From NCBI RefSeq assembly GCF_003351765.1, contig NZ_CP031229.1, positions 992,001 through 1,056,000 on the forward strand: 64,000 nucleotides of DNA, read 5' to 3'. The notes beneath the pieces are model-generated. The model ran no database searches, was not told the origin of the DNA, and saw only the letters and a list, made by a program, of their open reading frames with translations. Made by a program: the position numbers and the translations under genes. This stretch comes from Ornithinimicrobium avium (GTDB taxonomy: Bacteria; Actinomycetota; Actinomycetes; Actinomycetales; Dermatophilaceae). Shown here piece by piece: positions 1 to 8,951 of this stretch. Every line of letters starts with the position of its first letter. Within the stretch, counting starts at the first letter, position 1.

Positions 1-363
1 CCCGATCGCCTCGCCCTCGGCCTTGGTCGACGCACCGATGTGCCCGAGGGACCCGATGACGACGTCGGTCTGCAGGTCGATGCCCTGGTTGGCCACGACG
101 AGCGCAGGCTCCTCGGTCAGGATGACCGCCGCCCGTGACCGGCTGCCGTCGATCGAGCGGGGGTCCCCCCGCCAGGCGTCCGAGGCGTTCTGGAGCAGCT
201 CGATGAGGAAGCGCCCGTGGTACTCGCCTCCAAGAAGCCGCTCCGCCCGGGCAAAGGACGAGGTGATCCGGACCGACTCCAGGCCCGTGTGCTCGGCGCG
301 GGCAGCGGTCTCGGCATCGATGAGCGTGCGGGCGCTCGGACGCTCGGTGTCTGGGTCAGACAC
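1..363 (-). CDS. Sacsin/Hsp90-type ATP-binding protein, 3' end beyond the window
   Basis: Only the first 121 codons are in the window; the gene runs off its low-coordinate edge. I chose the GTG at 363. The translation has a GHKL-type N box (LIELLQNASDAW, about residues 46-57) and then SLGHIGAST followed by a glycine-containing GEAIG at the edge, which matches the lid and G2 region of Hsp90/sacsin-like ATPases. Such proteins often sit in defence islands and can carry a C-terminal nuclease or DUF3883 domain, but that part is not visible here. It is divergent from the McrB-like gene at 885, so the two may share a regulatory region. The family call is firm. A role in defence is inferred from context. 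Confidence 0.75.
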   Translation of the reverse strand, partial: MSDPDTERPSARTLIDAETAARAEHTGLESVRITSSFARAERLLGGEYHGRFLIELLQNASDAWRGDPRSIDGSRSRAAVILTEEPALVVANQGIDLQTDVVIGSLGHIGASTKAEGEAIG

Positions 364-884
364 TCTGCCTCCCGGTCAGCTCAGCTCAGCGAGTGGGGCG
401 ATCTTCTGCTCCCGACCATACTCACCCGCGGCACCGAGGAGCGCCGTGAGGTCGAGATCCTTATTCTCGCCACCCATCTCGATCTAGTAGAGCCCCCGGA
501 CCTCGGGCGGGGCCAGGGCAATCTTCTAGACCCCGCTCGTGGCTAGGGAGGCGACGCGAGTGGTTCGCTCCCTGCTCGACACCGGTATGGCAGCAGCCGC
601 CACAGAGTCGCCGCATACCTCTTCGCCTGCACAAGGATGCAATCCGTCCGCAGAGGGTCCTGACCGGTGACCCCGTCCGCACCGGCGTCACCCGAAGCAC
701 TCGTCGCGTGCGACGTGACACCCCGGAATCGCAGGCCGGGAGTGCACGTAGACACAAGATGTGAATGTCACCCCTCTTGACGGCCGCGGGCGGCCCTCTC
801 ACGTGCACGCCCCTTGAGCAAGGCGAAGCCCCCGGTGGTGGGGCGCTGCTCGGTCGGCGTGTTCGCCCATGGCAACATCGCACT
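364..884. other. Divergent intergenic region, no gene seen
   Basis: These 521 bases separate the sacsin-like gene (minus) from the McrB-like gene (plus). Open frames across it on both strands translate to Arg/Cys/Ser-rich sequence without family resemblance and look like chance frames. It should contain both promoters, but I could not assign clear -35/-10 pairs or an operator. Confidence 0.5.
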
Positions 885-2633
885 ATGACGAGTGATGTGG
901 CCCCGGTCGTCGACGACGAGCCGACCCCCTTCGAAGCGGCGATCAGTGAGCGGGCGGAAGAGATCCTTGCGCTGGGCAAGACGGGCTACAACTGGACAGC
1001 CGTCGACGACCTGCTGAAGAAGGAACTCGCCCTCGACGTTGGCAGAGACTTGGTCACTCGTTGCAAAACAGCCAACAACTCCGGGCGCGCGGCCAATGTC
1101 CTGACCGAGAGCATGGATAAAGACATCGACCTGTACTTGGTGTTCATCTCCGCGCCTTACACGGTCGCCCGGTTCGTTAAGGCCGCGCGAAAGCGGATCA
1201 GCCGCTTCCCCAAGGTGCGCACGGTCGCGGTGGCCGAACGGGTGGCGCAGGTCTGGCGAGTCACAACGGTGATCCATCGTGCCGACGACCCACTCGTCGA
1301 TCAGATCCTGCCTCACTTCCCCTTGCTCCGCCCCGAGGCGATCCAAACAGTAACTGACCTCCCAGCCGACGCCACCGCTATGGAGCCCGTGGATGGGGGC
1401 CAGGTTGACGAGGAGGAACTGACCGGACGGGCCAGCGCGACGCCGACTGATCTTGCCGACCTCCAGAACCTACCTGAGGGGCTGGTAGCTTTCGCCGCCG
1501 GGAATGGCGTCACGATTGACGTGGCCACGGCCGCCGACGTACTGGCGTGCGCCCTGTCAAGCCAGTTCGTACTCTTCGCGGGCCCGAGCGGTACCGGTAA
1601 GAGCACCATCGCGCGCCTCCTGGCCTCCTACCTGGGCCGCGACGAGGCGACTGCGGTCCTGGAGGCGAGGTCCGGTTGGTCGGGACCCGAGGACGCCTTT
1701 GGCTATTACTCCAGCCTGACGGGGCGGTTTGCCCAGACGCCCAACACCCCCAAGCTCGTGGCGCTCCACGAGACCGCAGTGGCGGGACTAGCTGGCGAAG
1801 CCAACCTCGCGCACGTGGCCGCGCCCGTTCTCATCGTCGAGGAAGCCAACCTGTCACCGATCGAGGGCTACCTAGCCCCGGTAACTCACGGGCTAAGCTC
1901 CGTCAGCGTCCCGCTGGTTTTCTGGGAACTGCACGCCCAGCGGGCCGGGGCCGCCGACTCCGACGAGCTCCTCGACGTGCCACCAGTTACGGCACTCGGG
2001 CCGTGGCCCCGCTTCTTCGCGACTATAAACGTGGACGCGAACAGCATCGCGCCGGCGCGAAAGGTGACCGCTCGAGCTTCGGTCGTCCTCCTTGAACCCG
2101 ACCTCACCTGGGACCCAATCGCGGAGGCCAACCGGATCGCCGGTGCCGACGCGACGGCGGCGGACGGCGCCGCCGCAGAGGGATCCCGGGTCTTGTCGGC
2201 CGGCCCGAGGTTCCTCGGCGACCCCGCTGCGGCACGGCGCGCCCTGGATGTCACCGGGCTAACCCAAATGCTTGGTCACTTCGGCGACCTCCTACAGGTG
2301 CTTGGAGCCGACCAACCGTACGTACCGAGCCGGCGCGATGTAGAGCGAGCAGCGAATTTCATGGCCTACTTCGTCACCCTGACCGGTGGGCTGGACGACG
2401 AGGTCGCGCGGGTCGCCGCCGAGAACGCGGTCGTTCACGTGGTGCTGCCGCAGCTGCCGCCCCACCTGTTCGCCGGGGCGATTGTCCGGCTGGCCGACGA
2501 CGGGTCGCTCACCAGCCCGACCGCCGCCGGCGGAGTTGGCGGGGGACTCCGCCGGAGAATCTCAGCGCTGCAGGCTGCGACGGCGGGATCCCTCTTCGGT
2601 GATTCAATGGACTTCTGGTCCGCTCTCACATGA
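885..2633 (+). CDS. McrB-like AAA+ ATPase, restriction subunit of an LlaJI/BsuMI-type system
   Basis: A 582-residue AAA+ protein. Walker A is GPSGTGKST at about residues 233-241, Walker B is VLIVEEANLS at about 314-323, and a sensor region FFATINVD lies at about 375. The EEANLS and INVD elements are typical of the McrB branch, whose members hydrolyse a nucleotide to drive a nuclease partner along DNA. The next gene starts inside its stop (ATGA at 2630-2633) and has a PD-(D/E)XK motif, so the two probably form one restriction complex. I start at the ATG at 885 because the 40 codons before it, back to the ATG at 765, look non-coding. There is no clear Shine-Dalgarno sequence. Codon use is less GC-biased than in the chromosomal genes to the right, consistent with transfer. 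Confidence 0.85.
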   Translation: MTSDVAPVVDDEPTPFEAAISERAEEILALGKTGYNWTAVDDLLKKELALDVGRDLVTRCKTANNSGRAANVLTESMDKDIDLYLVFISAPYTVARFVKAARKRISRFPKVRTVAVAERVAQVWRVTTVIHRADDPLVDQILPHFPLLRPEAIQTVTDLPADATAMEPVDGGQVDEEELTGRASATPTDLADLQNLPEGLVAFAAGNGVTIDVATAADVLACALSSQFVLFAGPSGTGKSTIARLLASYLGRDEATAVLEARSGWSGPEDAFGYYSSLTGRFAQTPNTPKLVALHETAVAGLAGEANLAHVAAPVLIVEEANLSPIEGYLAPVTHGLSSVSVPLVFWELHAQRAGAADSDELLDVPPVTALGPWPRFFATINVDANSIAPARKVTARASVVLLEPDLTWDPIAEANRIAGADATAADGAAAEGSRVLSAGPRFLGDPAAARRALDVTGLTQMLGHFGDLLQVLGADQPYVPSRRDVERAANFMAYFVTLTGGLDDEVARVAAENAVVHVVLPQLPPHLFAGAIVRLADDGSLTSPTAAGGVGGGLRRRISALQAATAGSLFGDSMDFWSALT

Positions 2634-4039
2634 ACTTCCGGGTCCGCTTTCAGGACAGGTGGCGCGCTCAGTGGGTCGACCTCCCAGGCGAGCCACTGAT
2701 TATACCGCCGGAGCTCCGCGTAATCTCAAGGTTGCCGCGGGAGGTGGTTGTTGGGCCATCGGAAGCGTCGGACGATAAAGTAGCGGACGTACTCGCGGGC
2801 TCGGTCCCACTGGTACACCTCGACAAGGGGGCAGTCAGGATTGCCTGGTTGAATGTTCCTCCCCCAGCTCCGCTAACCTTGACGAGTCTCAGGGACATGT
2901 GGGATCAGGTTGCCAGAGCTGGGTTGCCGCTCCCCTCTTCCGTACCTGGCCGCGGCCGACTTCCGTCGGGCGCGCTTAACGCCCATGACCAACTGCTCCT
3001 CGACCACCTCGATTTGGCACACCGAAAGGCCCGCCAGCTACTCGGCTCTTGGCCCACGGAACGCACGACAAACCTTCGGTGGCAGCACCTGGAGCTTCCA
3101 GGCGGCCGTGAGGACCCACGCCACACGGCCCTCCACGCCGCCAGGCACCAGGGCATCGACACCCCGAGGGGCAAGTTGCCCATGGTCAGTGCTCGCCGCG
3201 TTGGAGCGCAACCACCTTGGCGCGCGCAGGCGCTGTACCGGGCGGCCTCCGATGTCGTCCGTTTGCTCGCGGGAGCCGAGTGGCTAGGTGACACGGCGGC
3301 ACGCCAGGCCATTCTCCATCCGCTGGTCAACGTCGCCCGCATGGCGTCCGCAGGCGTGCCCCGCCCAGACCCACCTCTATCCAGCTGGCCGACAGCCGCG
3401 CGGAACCTCCTGCACACCTTACGGGCCCTCACCGCGACTGCTTCGGCCAGCGCGGAGGAACAGCCAGCGAGCGCGCCTCTTTGCTACACCTGGCGCCTGT
3501 ATGAGGCTTGGGTAGCGTCGGAGATCTTGCTTGGGATCGACCGCCGCACGGACACTCGGCGAGACGAACTACTGACGTCGGCGACGGGAGCAGAATGGAT
3601 CGCCCGGTGGGAGATCCCCGGAGGGGAACTCGTCGCCTGCGCCCAGCTCCGGGTGGCAGGAGACCCGTCTAATGTGGGCGGACGCCTTCGGCACAGCATA
3701 CGGTCGCTCACAAGCACCCTGGTCCCAGACGTCGGCGTCTTCCTAATGACGGACCACGAGCAACGGATGGTCGTGGTCGATGCCAAGCGTAGGTCCGCGC
3801 TAACCATGCGGGCCGACGACGTGGCGGAGGCCTCGAGCAAGTACGTCTGGGGACTGCGTGTGTCGCCGCCCAGTGACGGCGCGCCGCGACTCGCGGTCGA
3901 CCGAGTCGTGCTCGCAAGCACGGCCCAGACACCGGAGATGTACAGCGACCACAGCAGAATAGAAGGGAGCACTGTCGTACCCGGCCGCAAGTCGGACCTG
4001 ATGGGCCGCGTTAACCGAGCCTTAGGGCTAGCGCAATGA
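2630..4039 (+). CDS. PD-(D/E)XK restriction nuclease partner of the McrB-like ATPase (McrC/DUF2357-like)
   Basis: A 469-residue protein, translationally coupled to the McrB-like gene by an ATGA overlap. The C-terminal third has the nuclease signature: P366-D367 in LVPDVGVFL, then VVVDAKRR with D384 and K386. This spacing suits the PD-(D/E)XK fold of McrC and R2-type subunits. The N-terminal two thirds are not recognisable to me and may contact the ATPase or DNA. Its last 12 bases overlap the end of the convergent methyltransferase gene at 4028, a compact arrangement suggesting the four genes move together. The nuclease call is good; the exact subfamily is uncertain. Confidence 0.75.
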   Translation: MNFRVRFQDRWRAQWVDLPGEPLIIPPELRVISRLPREVVVGPSEASDDKVADVLAGSVPLVHLDKGAVRIAWLNVPPPAPLTLTSLRDMWDQVARAGLPLPSSVPGRGRLPSGALNAHDQLLLDHLDLAHRKARQLLGSWPTERTTNLRWQHLELPGGREDPRHTALHAARHQGIDTPRGKLPMVSARRVGAQPPWRAQALYRAASDVVRLLAGAEWLGDTAARQAILHPLVNVARMASAGVPRPDPPLSSWPTAARNLLHTLRALTATASASAEEQPASAPLCYTWRLYEAWVASEILLGIDRRTDTRRDELLTSATGAEWIARWEIPGGELVACAQLRVAGDPSNVGGRLRHSIRSLTSTLVPDVGVFLMTDHEQRMVVVDAKRRSALTMRADDVAEASSKYVWGLRVSPPSDGAPRLAVDRVVLASTAQTPEMYSDHSRIEGSTVVPGRKSDLMGRVNRALGLAQ

Positions 4040-5197
4040 GCTCTCGGCCACAGACCGTGCGTGGGCGTGGAGCGCCTCAAGAAATCCGTCGGCGAAGCGC
4101 AACTTGCTGCGCTCGGCGCGACTGAGGAAGCCGTTGGTTGCCCTCAGAGACAGCGGCTTGAGCGGCAGGTCGAGAAACTTTCTTAATGCGAAAGGCTGGG
4201 AGAGCGGCCTCATTCCAACGGGTGCTTTCCGCCGGATTCCCTTCCCACCGTAGCCTGCCAACGGCCAGCGCTTTCCGCTAATGCTAGCGTTCCAATCGCC
4301 CTCGACAAGCTGGCCGGGCTCGGCTAGACGGTTGCCGAGCCACTCGCTCATCGGCACGCTGACAGCGTTCCCGACTTGTTTCCACCGGTACCCCAGACGT
4401 CTTTCGGTGGATGAGTCGATGTCAGTCCAATCGACAGGGAAACCCTGGAGGCGTTCTCCATCCTCGATATGGGGCGTGCCGACCTCGCCGGTGTTTGGGA
4501 ACCAAATCGCGGGCGGCGACGGGATCCCGATCGTTGAGCCCCCCTTGATCGTGGGCACGGCATCGTGGACCCAGCCCAACCCTCGCAGCCCCTCGGTCCA
4601 GTAGAAGCCGTATCCGCGATCAGGCTCGACCTCGCCGATCGGGTCCTCAAAATCCGCCTCGCCCGACTCGTCGGCGAAGAGGACACGGCGGGGGTCCTCG
4701 GTCCGGGACGCGACGAAGAGTACCCGCTGACGCCGCTGCGGCAGCCCGAACGACCTGGCATCCACCACGCGGTAGGCCCATCGGAAGCCCAAGTCCTCCA
4801 GAGAATCCACCAAGTAGCGCATCCCATCACCGGCACCGAGGCGGAGCAGGTAGCTGACGTTCTCTAGGACGAGCCAGTTTGGGGAAGATACCCGGAGCAG
4901 GCGGAACACTTCGTCTACGAGCCCTGACGCCTCCCCGGTGATGCCAACTTTCCTGCCGGCCTGGCTGATGTCGGTGCAGGGAAATCCGGCGGTCAGGATG
5001 TCCACGTCCGGAAGCGACCGGACGGATCGGATGTCCTGGGTGAGTTCCGCCTCGGAGAAGTGCCAGGCCAGCACGGCCCGGGCGCGTTCGTCGATCTCGT
5101 TGAGGAATATAGTCCGGTGACCCGCTCGATGAAGCCCCTCCTCGATGCCTCCGATCCCGGCGAAAAGGCCAGCAACGGTCATTGATGTCCCAGTCAT
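4028..5197 (-). CDS. C5-cytosine DNA methyltransferase (second of a pair)
   Basis: A 389-residue C5-cytosine methyltransferase using S-adenosylmethionine. Motif I is FAGIGG (residues 12-17), the catalytic cysteine is C74 in GFPCTDIS (motif IV), motif VI is ENV (E112), motif VIII is QRRQRV (from Q154), and motif X is GNAVSVPM. The target-recognition region between VIII and X is short, and a tail of about 100 residues follows motif X. The ATG at 5197 overlaps the stop of the upstream methyltransferase (ATGA), so the two are co-translated. A second ATG at 5182 also gives a plausible start. Two C5 methylases with two restriction genes suggest an asymmetric site with one enzyme per strand, as known for LlaJI. 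Confidence 0.92.
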   Translation of the reverse strand: MTGTSMTVAGLFAGIGGIEEGLHRAGHRTIFLNEIDERARAVLAWHFSEAELTQDIRSVRSLPDVDILTAGFPCTDISQAGRKVGITGEASGLVDEVFRLLRVSSPNWLVLENVSYLLRLGAGDGMRYLVDSLEDLGFRWAYRVVDARSFGLPQRRQRVLFVASRTEDPRRVLFADESGEADFEDPIGEVEPDRGYGFYWTEGLRGLGWVHDAVPTIKGGSTIGIPSPPAIWFPNTGEVGTPHIEDGERLQGFPVDWTDIDSSTERRLGYRWKQVGNAVSVPMSEWLGNRLAEPGQLVEGDWNASISGKRWPLAGYGGKGIRRKAPVGMRPLSQPFALRKFLDLPLKPLSLRATNGFLSRAERSKLRFADGFLEALHAHARSVAESSLR

Positions 5198-6465
5198 CGC
5201 AGGAGACTCGCGACTGCTGCGTAGGCAAGGCGGGAGGGGACTGCGTTGCCGATCATCTGTTGCAGAGCGCCGCGCTTCTCGACGGACCTGAAGGTGAACC
5301 AGTCGGGGAAGCCTTGGAGCCTGGCCGCCTCGTGAGGGGTGAGAGTCCGTCGCTCCGTCGGGTGAACGAACCGCCCCTGGCCGGTGCTGCCGAAGCCCGA
5401 GGTGATCGTGGGCGACGGGCGGTCGCCGTGCATCCGCCCATAAACGGCCACGTAGCTATGCGGCTTGAGACGGTGGCAGTCTGGACGTTGCTCGTTCGGA
5501 AGGTCCCACAGGCCGTGGTCAAATAGGTAATTGATGCGTTGGCGGTTAACCGGAGAATGACGGGCGGGCGTGTCGAACGTGCCACCGTCCTCGTGGACCG
5601 CTAGGTCACCGATCGCGTCCATAACGGACCGGGCAGGACTTCCGAGGTCGCGTCGGAGCGTTGCGACGCTTGGTGCCCCCATGGGCGAGAGCGTCGCCAG
5701 GAGCAGGTGGCGCCGACGGGCCTGCGCGGCGCCGAAGTCGGTGGCGTTGAGCACGGCGGTCTCCACGTAGTACCCCTTGGCCCGCAGGGATTCCATCGTC
5801 CGTTGGACGACACCGATCTTGTCGTGCGCCACTCCGGGCACGTTCTCAATCAGGATGTGTTGCGGGTGCACCACCTCAGCGAAACGGGCCATGCGCAGGT
5901 ATAGCGAGTTGCGTGGGTCAGCCCGTCGCGTGTGGTTGTTGAGATCGCTGTGGCCTTGGCAGGGCGGCCCACCTATCACGAGGTCGAGGCCCGCGAGGCG
6001 CTCGGCGAGCCGTCGTTCGTTCGTGGTCGGCACCTCGCCGAGATCACCATCGATCAGCGCTTCGATGCCGTCCGAGTGCAGTTCCGCCTCGGGGAAGTTT
6101 TCGCCGAACACCGCAAGGGCGTCCTCATTGTTGTCGGCGGCCAGGACGTGGACTGCCCGATGCCCGGTGGCCCGCGCTGCTTCATGAGCCCCGACGGAAA
6201 GCCCGCCGCATCCACTGAAGAGGTCGACCATCGTAATTGGGGTACCGGCAACCTCAACCTTCGCTCTACGTCGCAGCCACAAGTCGTTGAAGAGACTCCC
6301 AAGGTTGACGTCGGGTCGGAGTCGATCCAGGCCACTCGCACGCTCGGTGGTTACCACTGCTCGACCGTCCCTTCGGAGGAGCGACCGTCGGACTGTGTCG
6401 GCAGAGGCACGAAACGACTCGGCGGGGAGGGGCGTCTCGGCGAGTTCCGAGGGAGCAGATGACAT
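5194..6465 (-). CDS. C5-cytosine DNA methyltransferase (first of a pair)
   Basis: A 423-residue C5-cytosine methyltransferase. About 78 residues precede motif I, DLFSGCGG (81-88). The catalytic cysteine is C169 in GGPPCQGHS, motif VI is ENVPG (E207), then QARRRH and a final GNAVPSRLA. I start at the ATG at 6465; the frame stays open to 6588, but that extension is Cys/Gly/Arg-rich and unlike protein. Its sequence differs clearly from the downstream methylase, so this is not a recent duplication. Its job is presumably to protect one strand of the recognition site from the McrB-like/nuclease pair encoded convergently. Confidence 0.92.
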   Translation of the reverse strand: MSSAPSELAETPLPAESFRASADTVRRSLLRRDGRAVVTTERASGLDRLRPDVNLGSLFNDLWLRRRAKVEVAGTPITMVDLFSGCGGLSVGAHEAARATGHRAVHVLAADNNEDALAVFGENFPEAELHSDGIEALIDGDLGEVPTTNERRLAERLAGLDLVIGGPPCQGHSDLNNHTRRADPRNSLYLRMARFAEVVHPQHILIENVPGVAHDKIGVVQRTMESLRAKGYYVETAVLNATDFGAAQARRRHLLLATLSPMGAPSVATLRRDLGSPARSVMDAIGDLAVHEDGGTFDTPARHSPVNRQRINYLFDHGLWDLPNEQRPDCHRLKPHSYVAVYGRMHGDRPSPTITSGFGSTGQGRFVHPTERRTLTPHEAARLQGFPDWFTFRSVEKRGALQQMIGNAVPSRLAYAAVASLLR

Positions 6466-6975
6466 GGTTGTAATTCTAGGCTGTGCGACCGACAGCTTGA
6501 GTTCACGACACCAGCCCGGTCCGCAGCGGCACAGTCCAGGACGCACGCCTGCCAGTCTGAGCCCCGGCCTGCCGCTGTACATGGGCATCGGCCCACTCTG
6601 ACCTGGTCGTCCAGTAGGAGGCGCTTCAGGGCATGCCCATCGTCGCTAGGTAGGTCGTCGTGAGCACCTCGCTCGGGCCGCCTTCGTGGCTGGACGAGGC
6701 GCGGGTAGGGACCAGCCCAAGCTCGTCGTCGCAGGGTCACATGGAGGTCACGGTCTAGGAGACCAAGACGCAACCTCTCACGGTTTGGGCGGCTCCTGCT
6801 GGCTCCCTCCGTGCTGCTGTCACCGGCGCTCGCGCGGAAATAGTCGAGTGTGCGCACCCGTGAGGCCCCCAGGATGCACGGCTAAGATCGTGCACGTCAT
6901 ACGCGGCCCGACGGGCTTCCTCTCCGGACACGCCCCCACCCGCACGAGTTTCGTGCTGCCTGGGGAGTCCTGTTC
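6466..6975. other. Intergenic region, no gene seen
   Basis: A 510-base gap between the divergent methyltransferase pair and the DUF2075 helicase. Open frames in it are Arg/Ser-rich and lack family resemblance. A GGGGAG at 6962-6967 is the likely ribosome binding site of the gene at 6976. I see no repeat, tRNA or terminator. Confidence 0.5.
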
Positions 6976-8850
6976 GTGTTCCTGCATCGATCGTCCGCGC
7001 ACGGACTGTCGGTCGCCGAAGCGCAGCTGGCCCAGCACATCGCGGAGCAGATGGCCATCACCACCGGCCGGTCGGCCTCCCCCTCCGAGCGCCGCTCGTG
7101 GGAGCGCAGCCTCCCCCGCCTGCGCGCCGACCTCATCGACGCCGGACTCGGCGACGTCGAGATGCTCGTCGAGTACCAGCTGCCGCTCACCAGCAAGCGC
7201 GCGGACGTGGTGCTCGCGGGGCAGCATCCCCAGACCGGGCGCGCGTCATACCTCGTGGTCGAGCTCAAGCAGTGGAGCGAGGCCGAGCGCTTCGAGGACA
7301 GCGACGTGCTGGTGCGGATCGACTGCTACGGCAACCACCCGGTGCTGCACCCGCTGGAGCAGGTGCGAGGCTACTGCGACTACCTCACCGACTTCGTCGT
7401 CACGCTGGCCGAGGACGAGCACGAGCTCGCCGGCACGGCATACCTGCACAACGCGACCAACCTGGCCATCGCGGACCTGCGGGACATGGCCGCCCCCGAC
7501 CCCACGCGGCCGGCGCGGATGTTCAGCGGACAGGACCGCGGCGAGTTCCTCGACTACCTCCGCAGCCGCTTCGCGCCGGGAGTGCCGGGCGCCGGGTATG
7601 CCGACCGACTGCTCGACAGCCGCACCGCCCCCTCCAAGCAGCTGCTGGCGCTGGCGGCGGACGAGGTGCAGCGGCGTGAGCAATTCGTCCTGCTCGACGA
7701 GCAGCGCGACGCCTACGAGCTGGTGCTGCACGCCGTCGAGAAGGCGCGGCGGGGCACCAACAAGACCGCGATCGTCGTCAGCGGAGGGCCGGGGAGCGGC
7801 AAGAGCGTCATCGCCCTGTCGGTGATAGGCGAGCTGTCCCGCCAGGGGCGTGCCGTCATGCACGCGACCGGCTCGCAGTCGTTCACCAAGACCCTGCGCA
7901 AGGTGGCCGCGGCCCGGGCACCGAGGGTGCGCAAGATGTTCAGCTACTTCAACAGCTTCATGGCGGCCGAGCCGAACGAGCTCGAGTGCCTCATCCTCGA
8001 CGAGGCGCACCGCATCCGGGAGACGTCGGAGTCGCGCTACACCCGCAAGGAGCACCGCACGGGTCGGCCGCAGCTCGACGAGCTGCTCAGCGCCGCGCGG
8101 GTGCCGGTCTTCCTCCTCGACCAGAACCAGGTCGTGCGGCCCGGGGAGATGGGGACCGTCCAGGCGATCACCGAGTATGCCGAGTCGCTGGGCATGGACG
8201 TGCACGAGATCGACCTCGACGACCAGTTCCGCTGCGGCGGGTCCGCGCTGTATGTCGAGTGGGTCGAGCGGCTGCTCGGGCTCGCGCCCGGCGGGCCGAT
8301 CGAGTGGGAGGGCGACGGGACGTTCGAGATACATGTCGTGGACTCCCCCGACGAGCTCGAGCACGTGCTGGCATTGCGGCAGGAGGACGGCTACACGGCC
8401 CGGATGGCGGCCGGCTACTGCTGGCCGTGGTCGGACCCCGAGCCGGACGGGACTCTCGTGCAGGACGTGCGGATCGGCGACTGGTCGCGGCCGTGGAACC
8501 TCAAGGGGGACCGCTCGGTGGGCGGGGCGCCGGCGGCGGCGCTGTGGGCGACCGACCCGGCCGGGTTCGGGCAGGTGGGGTGCATCTACACCGCGCAGGG
8601 CTTCGAGTACGACCACGCCGGGATCATCATCGGGCCCGACCTGGTGTGGCGCGACGGGCGGTGGCGTGCGGTGCGCGAGGGCAACCGCGACCCGGTGCTG
8701 CGCAACCGCACGAAGGTGCCGGACCGCGACTTCGACCGGCTGGTGCGCAACGTCTACAAGGTGCTGCTGACGCGGGGTATGCAGAGCGCCTGGATCTACT
8801 CCACCGACCCGCAGACCAGGGACTTCCTCCGGACGATGGTCCGCGGATAG
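6976..8850 (+). CDS. DUF2075 (Schlafen-type) helicase with an N-terminal PD-(D/E)XK nuclease-like domain
   Basis: A 624-residue protein starting at GTG, with GGGGAG about 9 nt upstream. The N-terminal part has a nuclease-like triad, D77 in ADVVL and E96/K98 in VVELKQW. The C-terminal two thirds are a superfamily I helicase-like DUF2075 module: Walker A GGPGSGKS near residues 271-278, DEAH in ILDEAHRI near 340, a DQNQVV motif, an IYTAQGFEYD motif typical of the family, and VLLTRGMQSAWIY near the end. Members occur in bacterial defence loci; the substrate is unknown. It uses the host-style word GTATGCC twice, unlike the restriction genes to its left, so it may be an older resident. Confidence 0.8.
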   Translation: MFLHRSSAHGLSVAEAQLAQHIAEQMAITTGRSASPSERRSWERSLPRLRADLIDAGLGDVEMLVEYQLPLTSKRADVVLAGQHPQTGRASYLVVELKQWSEAERFEDSDVLVRIDCYGNHPVLHPLEQVRGYCDYLTDFVVTLAEDEHELAGTAYLHNATNLAIADLRDMAAPDPTRPARMFSGQDRGEFLDYLRSRFAPGVPGAGYADRLLDSRTAPSKQLLALAADEVQRREQFVLLDEQRDAYELVLHAVEKARRGTNKTAIVVSGGPGSGKSVIALSVIGELSRQGRAVMHATGSQSFTKTLRKVAAARAPRVRKMFSYFNSFMAAEPNELECLILDEAHRIRETSESRYTRKEHRTGRPQLDELLSAARVPVFLLDQNQVVRPGEMGTVQAITEYAESLGMDVHEIDLDDQFRCGGSALYVEWVERLLGLAPGGPIEWEGDGTFEIHVVDSPDELEHVLALRQEDGYTARMAAGYCWPWSDPEPDGTLVQDVRIGDWSRPWNLKGDRSVGGAPAAALWATDPAGFGQVGCIYTAQGFEYDHAGIIIGPDLVWRDGRWRAVREGNRDPVLRNRTKVPDRDFDRLVRNVYKVLLTRGMQSAWIYSTDPQTRDFLRTMVRG

Positions 8851-8951
8851 CGGGCGGCTTGCCGCGCTTGACCACAACCACACACCGACGGATCGACAGG
8901 CTTCCGCTGCTGGACACGCCTCCCCCGTGATGAGCACGGAAGGCGCATGCC

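Noticed and set aside
461..979. 172-residue minus-strand gene between the sacsin-like and McrB-like genes
   Set aside because: Ser/Arg/Cys-rich, overlaps the start of the McrB-like gene, no ribosome binding site or family resemblance.
885..4039. Classical type IV McrBC system
   Set aside because: Two cytosine methylases are convergently linked, which fits a restriction-modification system with McrB-like subunits better than a modification-dependent enzyme that would attack its own host.
6351..6857. 168-residue minus-strand gene upstream of the methylases
   Set aside because: Overlaps the methylase N-terminus in another frame and lacks protein-like composition.
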